64,000 bases of DNA, taken from positions 1-64,000 of the forward strand of contig JACRIN010000038.1 in the NCBI GenBank assembly GCA_016220085.1, written 5' to 3'. The notes beneath the pieces are model-generated. The model saw nothing but the letters and a program-made list of their open reading frames with translations. It was not told the origin of the DNA and did not search any database. The stretch comes from Planctomycetota bacterium (GTDB lineage Bacteria; Planctomycetota; UBA1135; GCA-002686595). Made by a program: the position numbers and the translations under genes. Within the stretch, counting starts at the first letter, position 1. Each line of letters begins with the position of its first letter. Shown here piece after piece: positions 27,147 through 34,755 of this stretch.

Positions 27147-29341
27147 CGCGACTGCTCCTCGCCGATCAGCATACCCGCCTCGGCCAGCTCGCGCACACAA
27201 GCGAGCGCTGCGTCGCGGTGGGGCTGCGGGACGAGCTCGACCACCTGCTCGACCGTCCGCTTGCCGTCGCAGCGTTCGAGCAGCTCGGCGACGTCGGGCG
27301 TGACCGCGCGCAGCTCGCCGTTCGCGCGGTCGTAGATCAGGATCGACGGCGAGCGCGTTTCGGGAGCGAGCTCGCGATCGAGGCGCGCGCGGTCCTCGGG
27401 GTCGACCAGGTCGGATTGGTAGCGCGGCCGGAGCGTGAAGCTGTCGATCGCGCCGAGCCTGCGATCGATCTCGCCGCGGTCGAAGGCGAGCTCGCGCGTC
27501 GCGAGCCGCGCGCTCCTGCGCGGCGCGACGGAGAGCTTCGGCGTCGCCGGGCGGTCGAGCACCTCGGTCTTCAACCCCTGCCACGAGCCGTGGCGCACCA
27601 GGTAGAGGAAGTAGTGGCTCTTCAGCTCGTGGTAGAGCATGTTGGTGTTCTGGAACACCGGGAAGTGCGAGCGCAGCGAGCGCGTGAACTCGAGGTACAC
27701 GTCGCGCGCTTCGCGCCGGCTCATGCCGCTCGACGTGCGGAAGTCGTAGTAGACCTGCAGGTCGGCTTCGGGATCGGGGAAGATCTCGGCGATGTCGAAC
27801 TCCTGACGTCGCTGGAAGATCTCCGAGCGCTCGTCGAGGTAGAAGACGCGCACGCTGACCTCTTGGATCCAACGTTGGTTCTCGACGATCGTGTTGAGAG
27901 TCGCGAGCGCTTCTTCCTTGGTCTCCGTCGGGAACCCGAGCATTACGTAGAGCGTCACCGAGATCCCCGCGTCGTGGACGCGACGGATCAGCTCGACGCC
28001 CTTCTCCGCCTCGACGCCCTTGCACATGCGGTCGAGCACGCGATTGACCGAGCTCTCGAAGCCGAACGCGAGCCGCACGCAGCCCGACGCGCGCATTTCC
28101 TCGAGCACCTCGGGCGTGTAGTGCTCGTGCTCGAGGCGCGAATCGGCCCACCAGTGCACGTCGAGCTTCTGCTTCAGGATCTCGCGCGGGAACGCCCTGA
28201 TCATGTTCGGCGGAAGGTCCTCGATCGCGAGGTAGAAGTTCTTCACGCCGTGGCGGTCCTTCAGGACGCGCATGTCGTCGACGGTCTGTTCGATCGTTCG
28301 GCCGCGATAGCCCGGACCGATCACGGTGTAGAGCGTGCAGAAGACGCACTTGCCCCAGTAGCAACCGCGAGTCGCTGCGAGCGGCAGGACGAGTTCGGGC
28401 GAGAAGTACTTGTCGAGCGGGAGGTCGCTGAAGTCCGGCGTCGGCAACGTCTTGATGTCGAGCGGCTCGGCCTGCTCGTTCTTCTGCACCGAGCCGTGCG
28501 AATTGCACCAGATCAAGTTGGGGACCTTCGACAGGTCCTTCTTGCCGCCGAGCTCCTCGATCAAGCGCAGCAGCGGTCCTTCGCCTTCGAGCAGCACGAA
28601 GCTGTCGATCAGGCTCCACACTTCGGGGCGTTTCGCGAGCTTCTCCGCGACATACGCGAGCAAACCGCCGCCGAGCGTGATGTGGACGCTGGGCTTCCAC
28701 TGCTTGACGAGCTTCGCGAGCGTCAGCACCGGGATCGCTTGGCTCGGGAACGTCACCGAGATGCCGATCACGTCGGGGTCGAGCTCGCGGATGCGCGGCA
28801 TCGCGCGATCGCGGAAGTACTCGAGGAAGGGGTTCTCGCGCTCGTCGTCGATCGCCGCGACGATTTCCTTCGAGCGCTCGATGCGCTTCTGCATCACGAA
28901 GCCGTGCGCGGAGAGTTTGGTCGGCGCGTACTCCGCCGAGAACAGGCGCAGGCCTTGCTCCATCGTTCGGCCGGCCCAGAGGTAGCGCTGGTAGTCGTAG
29001 AACTGCTCGCGATTGCGCAGCACGTTCTTCGCCTCCTCGATGCGCTCGGCGATCTCGTCGCCGGCGAGCGCGATCTCGGAGAGCAGTTGATAGCGCTCCA
29101 TCTCGGTGAAGCCGAGCGACTCCTTCGCCTCGAGGCTCGCGAGCCCTTCGCCGGCGCGCACGCGATCGAGCGAACGCCGCAGCCGCGCCGTCGTCAGGAA
29201 CGAGTCGTACGCGTCGATGTTGAGGTCGAGCACGCTGACGTCCTTGACGCCCTGCTGGCGCAAGAACGCCGCGAGCGACGGGATCGACAGGTACGGCTGG
29301 GTGAAGTGGCCCTGCGGCGGATAGACGAGCAGCGTTTTCAT
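27143..29341 (-). CDS. Cobalamin-binding-type radical SAM protein with PqqD-like C-terminus
   Basis: 732 residues. The N-terminal part (about 1-300) is a B12-binding-type Rossmann region (LLVYPPQGHFTQPYLSIPSLAAFL, later PDVIGISVTFPSQAIPVL and HITLGGGLLAYVAEKL). The radical SAM core follows with the cluster motif CYWGKCVFC: Cys327, Cys332, Cys335. This spacing is Cx4Cx2C, one residue longer than the canonical Cx3Cx2C. The core continues with RTIEQTVDDM, VRLAFGFESSVNRVLDRM and YVMLGFPTET. Residues about 660-728 resemble PqqD or a peptide-recognition domain (AVTPDVAELLERCDGKRTVEQVVELV). ATGA overlaps link it to both neighbours. Likely chemistry is methylation or another radical modification; the substrate is unproven. 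Confidence 0.87.
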   Translation of the reverse strand: MKTLLVYPPQGHFTQPYLSIPSLAAFLRQQGVKDVSVLDLNIDAYDSFLTTARLRRSLDRVRAGEGLASLEAKESLGFTEMERYQLLSEIALAGDEIAERIEEAKNVLRNREQFYDYQRYLWAGRTMEQGLRLFSAEYAPTKLSAHGFVMQKRIERSKEIVAAIDDERENPFLEYFRDRAMPRIRELDPDVIGISVTFPSQAIPVLTLAKLVKQWKPSVHITLGGGLLAYVAEKLAKRPEVWSLIDSFVLLEGEGPLLRLIEELGGKKDLSKVPNLIWCNSHGSVQKNEQAEPLDIKTLPTPDFSDLPLDKYFSPELVLPLAATRGCYWGKCVFCTLYTVIGPGYRGRTIEQTVDDMRVLKDRHGVKNFYLAIEDLPPNMIRAFPREILKQKLDVHWWADSRLEHEHYTPEVLEEMRASGCVRLAFGFESSVNRVLDRMCKGVEAEKGVELIRRVHDAGISVTLYVMLGFPTETKEEALATLNTIVENQRWIQEVSVRVFYLDERSEIFQRRQEFDIAEIFPDPEADLQVYYDFRTSSGMSRREARDVYLEFTRSLRSHFPVFQNTNMLYHELKSHYFLYLVRHGSWQGLKTEVLDRPATPKLSVAPRRSARLATRELAFDRGEIDRRLGAIDSFTLRPRYQSDLVDPEDRARLDRELAPETRSPSILIYDRANGELRAVTPDVAELLERCDGKRTVEQVVELVPQPHRDAALACVRELAEAGMLIGEEQSR

Positions 29342-31074
29342 CGCGCGATCTCCTCGGGTTCGGTCACGGTCACGACCCGATCGGCGTCGAGGTCGGTGAG
29401 TTCGGACGTGCGGCCACTGGGCCAGCGGACGGTGAGCTTGTCGATGCGTTCGGCCGCGCCGAGGCCGAAGTGCAGCCGCGTGTCGTGCGACGAGTACAGA
29501 CCTTGCGTCGCGCGCATCTCGCGAGTCCAGCGCTTGCCCGCGGCCTCGACGACGATCCGCGCGCCGAAGCCGTCGCGGTTCGAGACGGTTCCGACGGTGC
29601 GCACGGCGAGCCAGTGTCCGCGCCGCGCGCTCCGGTTCTCGAGCAAGCGCGGGCGCTGGTCGAGATCGATCACGAGCGCATCGACGTCGCCGTCGTCGTC
29701 GGGATCGCCGAACGCGATGCCGCGCGCGCTGGCGAGCGGCGCGAGCCCGGAACCGGCCTCCGCGGTCGCATCGCGGTACGTCGGCGCACCGCTCGGGCCG
29801 GGCACGCACTCGTAGAGCTGCGTCGGCATCTTCCAGCCGCTCATCTCGATCTCGGTCGCCTGCGGGTAGACGTGGCCGTTCGCGACGAGCGCGTCGAGGT
29901 CGCCGTCGAGATCCGCATCGAAGAAGCCTCCGCCCCAACCGAGCTTGTCCATCGAAGCCTCGGCGAGCCCGCACGCGGCCGCGCGGTCGCTGAAGCGTCC
30001 CTTGCCGTCGTTGACGTGCAGCGAGTTCGGCTCGAAGTCGAAATTGGTCTTCAGGACGTCGAAGTCGCCGTCCTGGTCGAAGTCCTCGACGGAGAGCCCC
30101 ATCGCGCCGGTCGGCTTGCCGTCGGCGTTGAACGCGAAGCCGCGCTCCTTGCCTTCCTCGACGAACTTGCCGCCGCCGCGGTTCATGAAGAGGTTGCAGG
30201 GCTCGATGTCGTTCGCGACCAGGATGTCCTGCCAACCGTCGCCGTCGATGTCGCTGAAGACGACCGCGTACGAGCAGAGCGCGCGCGGGAGCTCGAGCCC
30301 GGCGCTCGCCGTCGCGTCGGTGAAGTGCCCCTCTCCGTCGTTGAGGTAGAACACGTCGCGCGCGCCGACGTTGAAGCCCTGGCGGTTCTCCTCGACCGGG
30401 CCCCAACCGACTTCGACGCCTTCGTGCACGGCGCGCTTGCCTTCGAGCGGCGGCTTGGCGAGGTCGAACTCGACGTAGTTCGCGACGTAGAGGTCGAGGT
30501 CGCCGTCGTTGTCCGCGTCGCCGAACGCCGCGGACGCGCCGTAGAGCTCGCAGCCGAGCCCCGCGCTCGCCGTCGCGTCGACGAACTTCTTGCCGTCGTT
30601 CACCAAGAGCAAGTCGCGGCCGAAGTTGACGAGGTAGAGATCGGTGTCGCCGTCGTTGTCGACGTCGCCGGTCGCGACGCCGTTCTGCAGATCGATCGGC
30701 AGCGCGGGCAGCGCGTCCTTCGTGACGTCGACGAAGCGCAAGCCGCCGTCGTTGCGATAGAGGCGCGCGCCGTTCCACGTCTTCGCGAGCTCGAGCCGCT
30801 TGCCGTCCTCGAGGTAGACGAGCTTCGCGCCGTTCGCGACGAAGAGATCGATGTCGCCGTCGCCGTCGTAGTCGAGCCACGCCGCGCCCGAGCCGTTGCT
30901 CTCGGGGATGTACCAGCGCCGCGGATCGCCGCACTCGATCACGACGTCGAGCCCGGCAGCCGCCGCGACGTCGACGAACTCCAACTTCCCGGCGGTTTCG
31001 GCCTGCGTCGCGTGTTCGCCGCACGATACGAGCGCCGCCGACGCCGACACGACCGCGATCCAGGTGCTCTTCAT
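29338..31074 (-). CDS. ASPIC/UnbV FG-GAP repeat lipoprotein
   Basis: 578 residues. A lipoprotein signal MKSTWIAVVSASAALVSC gives a lipobox Cys18. About seven FG-GAP/VCBS-type units follow (AAWLDYDGDGDIDLFVANG, ATGDVDNDGDTDLYLVNFG, VVFSDIDGDGWQDILVAND and others), forming a calcium-binding beta-propeller. The C-terminal ASPIC/UnbV domain is at about 500-570 (TRLHFGLGAAERIDKLTVRWPSG). These exported proteins are common in planctomycetes; their role is not established. The stop overlaps the radical SAM start (ATGA at 29338-29341). A start at 31074 is favoured for the signal peptide. Confidence 0.88.
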   Translation of the reverse strand: MKSTWIAVVSASAALVSCGEHATQAETAGKLEFVDVAAAAGLDVVIECGDPRRWYIPESNGSGAAWLDYDGDGDIDLFVANGAKLVYLEDGKRLELAKTWNGARLYRNDGGLRFVDVTKDALPALPIDLQNGVATGDVDNDGDTDLYLVNFGRDLLLVNDGKKFVDATASAGLGCELYGASAAFGDADNDGDLDLYVANYVEFDLAKPPLEGKRAVHEGVEVGWGPVEENRQGFNVGARDVFYLNDGEGHFTDATASAGLELPRALCSYAVVFSDIDGDGWQDILVANDIEPCNLFMNRGGGKFVEEGKERGFAFNADGKPTGAMGLSVEDFDQDGDFDVLKTNFDFEPNSLHVNDGKGRFSDRAAACGLAEASMDKLGWGGGFFDADLDGDLDALVANGHVYPQATEIEMSGWKMPTQLYECVPGPSGAPTYRDATAEAGSGLAPLASARGIAFGDPDDDGDVDALVIDLDQRPRLLENRSARRGHWLAVRTVGTVSNRDGFGARIVVEAAGKRWTREMRATQGLYSSHDTRLHFGLGAAERIDKLTVRWPSGRTSELTDLDADRVVTVTEPEEIAR

Positions 31075-31132
31075 GGCGAGCGAGCGTAACTCGCGGTCGA
31101 GGGCACGCAAGCTCGCGCGGGCGAGCCGCGGC

Positions 31133-32755
31133 TCACTTCGGACGTCGTAGGAACGCGACGCGGCGCGCGGCGAGGTCGAACACGATCCGAGGCGAGCCCG
31201 CGAGCGCGAACGGCAGCACTCCCGCAGTCGCGCGCGAAGCGAACGGACCGCTCGTCGCCGCCGAGAGCAGCGCCGGCACTTTCTCCGCGCGCATTCCGCC
31301 GACTTCGAGCCATGCGACGTCGACGCGGACGTCCGCGATGCCGGCGGCGTTCGCGGAGCCCGAACCGCTCGGGGGGGCCGGGTCGCTCGCATTCGGCTTT
31401 GCGAGCAATCCGAGCGCGCGCACCGTCGGCGCGTGGAGGACGAGCTCGCGCGTCGGGCCGACGTCGAGCTTGAAGAGCCCCGCGCCGCCGTCGAACCGAG
31501 CCTCGACGCACGCAGCGTGGCGATCGAAGCGCACCGGCGTCCACGTCGCGCCGTCGAGCGCGTAGCCCTCGGACGTCTTGACGCGGAAGCTGGGCGCTTC
31601 GCGATCGAGCTCGACCACCGCGCGGCGCAACAGGTCGGCGCCGACGATGCCCGCGAGCTCGACGTCGGTCGCCGCGGACACGCGCGCGAGATCGATCTCG
31701 ACGAACAACGGCTTCGCGAAGGTCGCTTGCCCGACCGTCAGCGTCGTCGCGCGCAGCAACGCCGCCTCGGGCGAATTCGGACCTTGCAGCGTGCGCTTGC
31801 CGACCGCGGCGAGCCCGAGCTCCGCGCGCGCTTTCGGCGACAGCACGAGCATCGACGCGCCGGCGTCGAACAAAAACCAACCGACGTCCTTCCCGTCGAC
31901 GCGCGGATGGACGAGCACGTGCCCGCTGGTCGCGAGCTTGCACTCGACCTCCGGCGCGACCGCGGCGTCGAACGCGACATCCGCGAGCGGCACGGTGCGC
32001 CGGAACGGATCGACGAGATAGTGGGGCGGCGGGGTGAAGCTCTCGAAGCCGATCACGATGCCGCTCGACGCGCCGTCGATCACGGTGCGCATCGGCCAGA
32101 GGTGTCCGGGGCCCTCTGACCAGCTCGAGTACTCGATCGTCGACGACACGGCGCCGTCGGTGAGCACGAGCTTCGCCGGCAAGAGCGACGAGCGATGGAC
32201 CGTGAGCTCGACGTCGAAGCAACCGCCTGCGCGCGTGAGCTTCGCGCTCGTCAGCTCTCCCTCGCCGTCGTCCGCGATCGGCTCGACCGTGAGCTCCGGA
32301 TCGGCGAGCCAGTCGCCGCTCATCACCGCGAAGACCCAGCGGCGTCGCTCGAGGTCCGCGATCTCGCTCGGCCACTGCGCGCCGGTCGGATCGAGCTCCC
32401 AGCCCGACTGCGGCGTGATCGCGTAGACGAGTTCGAAGCCGCCCTTCAGCTCGAACAGGTAGCGCGCACCGGGCTGGACGAGCAACTGGACGTCGCACGG
32501 CGCGCCCCAGAGCGCTCCTTTGCCGGTCAAGAGCCCCGCGTTCGGTCCGCCGCCCGCGCCGCCGGTCAACGCGGTCTTGCAACCCTCGACGAACGCGGTC
32601 ACCGGATCCTGCTCCGGCCATTCGTCTTGCGCGAAGGCCGGCGCGCCGAGGACGCCGAGCATGCCGAGCGTGAACCGCGCGGCGCGCGCGAAAACCGAGA
32701 ACGGGCGAAGGAATCCGGAAGACGGGCGCTCGGCCGAAGGGTTATCACTCTGCAC
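31133..32755 (-). CDS. Retropepsin-like aspartic protease, exported
   Basis: 540 residues from GTG 32755, with a hydrophobic N-terminus FTLGMLGVLGAPAFAQ as signal peptide. The protease motif is WFLFDAGASMLVLS with Asp297. A second lobe has KLDVGPTRELVLHAP, where DVGP replaces the usual D-[TS]-G, so either the enzyme acts as a single-motif dimer or the second lobe is degenerate. The first 250 residues are a separate beta-rich domain. The gene ends 58 bases before the ASPIC/UnbV gene on the same strand and may head that operon. The start is uncertain: it lies three bases from the start of the divergent Ada/AlkA gene. Confidence 0.78.
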   Translation of the reverse strand: MQSDNPSAERPSSGFLRPFSVFARAARFTLGMLGVLGAPAFAQDEWPEQDPVTAFVEGCKTALTGGAGGGPNAGLLTGKGALWGAPCDVQLLVQPGARYLFELKGGFELVYAITPQSGWELDPTGAQWPSEIADLERRRWVFAVMSGDWLADPELTVEPIADDGEGELTSAKLTRAGGCFDVELTVHRSSLLPAKLVLTDGAVSSTIEYSSWSEGPGHLWPMRTVIDGASSGIVIGFESFTPPPHYLVDPFRRTVPLADVAFDAAVAPEVECKLATSGHVLVHPRVDGKDVGWFLFDAGASMLVLSPKARAELGLAAVGKRTLQGPNSPEAALLRATTLTVGQATFAKPLFVEIDLARVSAATDVELAGIVGADLLRRAVVELDREAPSFRVKTSEGYALDGATWTPVRFDRHAACVEARFDGGAGLFKLDVGPTRELVLHAPTVRALGLLAKPNASDPAPPSGSGSANAAGIADVRVDVAWLEVGGMRAEKVPALLSAATSGPFASRATAGVLPFALAGSPRIVFDLAARRVAFLRRPK

Positions 32756-32758
32756 GTC

Positions 32759-34255
32759 GTGAAGCTCTCGCGGGATTGGATGCTCGATCGGTTCTTGGCG
32801 CGCGACGCGCGCTGCAACGGTCGCTTCGTCACGGGCGTGACGACGACCGGCATCTACTGTCTGCCTTCGTGCTCGGCGCGCAAGCCGAACCCCGAGAACA
32901 TCGTGTTCTTCGACGGCGAGGACGGCGCGAAACGCGCGGGGCTGCGCGCGTGCCGTCGCTGCCGACCCGACCGGTTCTACCGCGATCACGATCCCGACCG
33001 CGAGCGCCTGGAAGCCGCCGTCCGGCGCCTTTCGGCCGAGCCCGAACGGTTCTCGGACGTCGGCGCGCTCGCCGAGGCTTGCGAGGTCGGCGTCACCAAG
33101 CTGACCGGGCTCGCCCGCGCGCACTTCCCCGCGTCGCCGCTGGAGCTCGTCGCCGGCGCGCGGGTCGAACGCGCGTGCGCGTTGCTCGCGGATGGTCGTG
33201 AGCCGCCGGGGCATCGCCACGCGAAGCATGGACTGACGGAGCGCGCGTCCGCCGCGGAGATCGGCTTCGCGGTCGGCTTCGAGAGCCTGTCGGCCTTCCA
33301 CGACAACTTCGTCGCGCGCACCGGCCTCGCGCCCGGCGAGTACCGGCGGATGCTCGGCGCGAGGGAGTTCGAGCTCGCGCTCGCGCCCAACGCGCGGCCC
33401 GACCTCGCGTTCGCGCACAGCGCACGCGACCCGCAGAGTCCGACCGAGCGTCTGGTCGGCGCGCGCCTCGAACGCGGCGAGCTCGTCGACGGTCGTCCCG
33501 CGCTCGTCGTGCTCGAGCACGCCGACCGGCGCGTCCGGGTGCGCGTCGAGAGCTCGCGCGCGCCGTCGCGAGAGGCGCTCGCGCACGTTCATCGCCTCGC
33601 CGCGCGTCTCCTCGGCCTGGGCGGCCTAGGCGCGTCGCCGGATGCGTTCGAGCGGCGCGTGCGGCGCGAACGCGCGCTTGCCGGATGGCTCGGCGACCGC
33701 GCCGGCATGCGCGTCGCGCGGAGCCCGAGCGTCTTCGAAGCGCTGGTGCGGACCGTCTGCGCGCAGCAAGTCAACCTCGGCTTCGCGTTCGCGTGTCGCC
33801 GCGATCTGGTGCTGCGGACCGGCGCGCGGCTCGACGGCGAGCGTGCGGCGCATCCGACGGCGGCCGAGCTCGCCGCGCTCGACTACGCCGACCTCGAGCG
33901 CCTGAAGTTCTCGCGCCGCAAGGCCGAATTCCTGATCGACGCCGCGCGCTCGGTCGAGCGGGGCGAAGTCGAGCTCGAGGCGCTCGCGCACGGCTCGGCG
34001 ACGCACGCCGCGCGCTCGCTCGGCGCGATCCGCGGCCTCGGCACGTGGTCGGTGCAATCGCTCTCGATGTTCGGTTGCGGCTTCGCGGATTGCGTGCCGT
34101 TGGGCGACGTCGGGATCGAGCGCTCGTTGCAGGAGTTCTTCGAGCTCGACGAGCGACCCGACGACGAGCGCACGCTCGCGTTGCTCGCGCCGTTCGCTCC
34201 GTACCGCTCGCTCGCGAGCCTCCACCTCTGGAAACGACTAGGGATCACGCCATGA
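32759..34255 (+). CDS. Ada-type regulator fused to AlkA DNA glycosylase
   Basis: 498 residues in three parts. First, an Ada zinc domain (Cys34, Cys38, Cys65, Cys68 in [13 protein letters not shown] and RACRRCRP), where Cys34 would accept methyl from phosphotriesters. Second, an AraC helix-turn-helix (about 80-190, [22 protein letters not shown]). Third, an AlkA 3-methyladenine glycosylase (about 195-498) with the helix-hairpin-helix [17 protein letters not shown] and the catalytic Asp in [12 protein letters not shown]. It senses alkylation damage, activates repair genes and excises alkylated bases. The stop overlaps the ogt start by four bases. GTG 32759 gives the family N-terminus; ATG 32780 is possible. 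Confidence 0.9.
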   Translation: MKLSRDWMLDRFLARDARCNGRFVTGVTTTGIYCLPSCSARKPNPENIVFFDGEDGAKRAGLRACRRCRPDRFYRDHDPDRERLEAAVRRLSAEPERFSDVGALAEACEVGVTKLTGLARAHFPASPLELVAGARVERACALLADGREPPGHRHAKHGLTERASAAEIGFAVGFESLSAFHDNFVARTGLAPGEYRRMLGAREFELALAPNARPDLAFAHSARDPQSPTERLVGARLERGELVDGRPALVVLEHADRRVRVRVESSRAPSREALAHVHRLAARLLGLGGLGASPDAFERRVRRERALAGWLGDRAGMRVARSPSVFEALVRTVCAQQVNLGFAFACRRDLVLRTGARLDGERAAHPTAAELAALDYADLERLKFSRRKAEFLIDAARSVERGEVELEALAHGSATHAARSLGAIRGLGTWSVQSLSMFGCGFADCVPLGDVGIERSLQEFFELDERPDDERTLALLAPFAPYRSLASLHLWKRLGITP

Positions 34256-34755
34256 AGCACGTCACCGGCCACTTCGCGACTCCGCTCGGCACGCTCTCGG
34301 CCTCGCTCGACGCGGACGGACGTCTCTGGGAGCTCGTCTTTGTCGACGCGCGCGCCGGCACGCTGTCGCCGGAGCTCGCGCGCACGCGCGACGACCTGTC
34401 ACCGGAGCTCGCGCACGTGCGCGACGAGCTCGCGGCCTACTTCGCGGGCGAGCGCGAGCGCTTCGAGCTCGAGCTCTCGCCTCGCGGCACTCCCTTCCAA
34501 CACATGGTGTGGCAAGCGCTGCGCGCGATCCCGTTCGGCGAGACGCGTTCCTACGCCGAACTCGCGCGCGCCATCGGTCGGCCGAAAGCGGTCCGCGCGG
34601 TCGGCGCGGCGAACGGCGCGAACCCGTGGGCGATCGTCGTGCCGTGCCATCGCGTGATCGGCGCCGACGGTTCGCTCACCGGCTACGCGGGCGGCTTGGA
34701 GCGGAAACGTGCGCTGCTGGAGCTCGAGCGCGCGGTTCGGCCCGCGTCAGTGTGA
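34252..34755 (+). CDS. ogt: O6-alkylguanine-DNA alkyltransferase
   Basis: 167 residues. Active-site motif [10 protein letters not shown] with acceptor Cys132, DNA-binding helix [19 protein letters not shown], and Arg at 115 for nucleotide flipping. It removes the methyl group from O6-methylguanine irreversibly. The N-terminal domain holds an 11-residue duplication ([22 protein letters not shown]). ATGA overlap couples it to the Ada/AlkA gene, giving a compact alkylation-repair operon. The 3' end overlaps the convergent kinase gene by nine bases. Confidence 0.92.
   Translation: MKHVTGHFATPLGTLSASLDADGRLWELVFVDARAGTLSPELARTRDDLSPELAHVRDELAAYFAGERERFELELSPRGTPFQHMVWQALRAIPFGETRSYAELARAIGRPKAVRAVGAANGANPWAIVVPCHRVIGADGSLTGYAGGLERKRALLELERAVRPASV
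34363..34428 (+). repeat. 33-bp in-frame duplication in ogt
   Basis: Two units at 34363 and 34396 encode near-identical 11-mers starting LSPELA. They lie in the surface N-terminal domain. One synonymous and several non-synonymous differences show that it is not very recent. Confidence 0.8.

Noticed and set aside
27143-29341. Assignment of the radical SAM protein to the nitrile-hydratase-leader peptide maturation family
   Set aside because: That family shares a B12-binding region and radical SAM core, but the small peptide here does not look like a nitrile-hydratase-type leader and the cluster motif differs.
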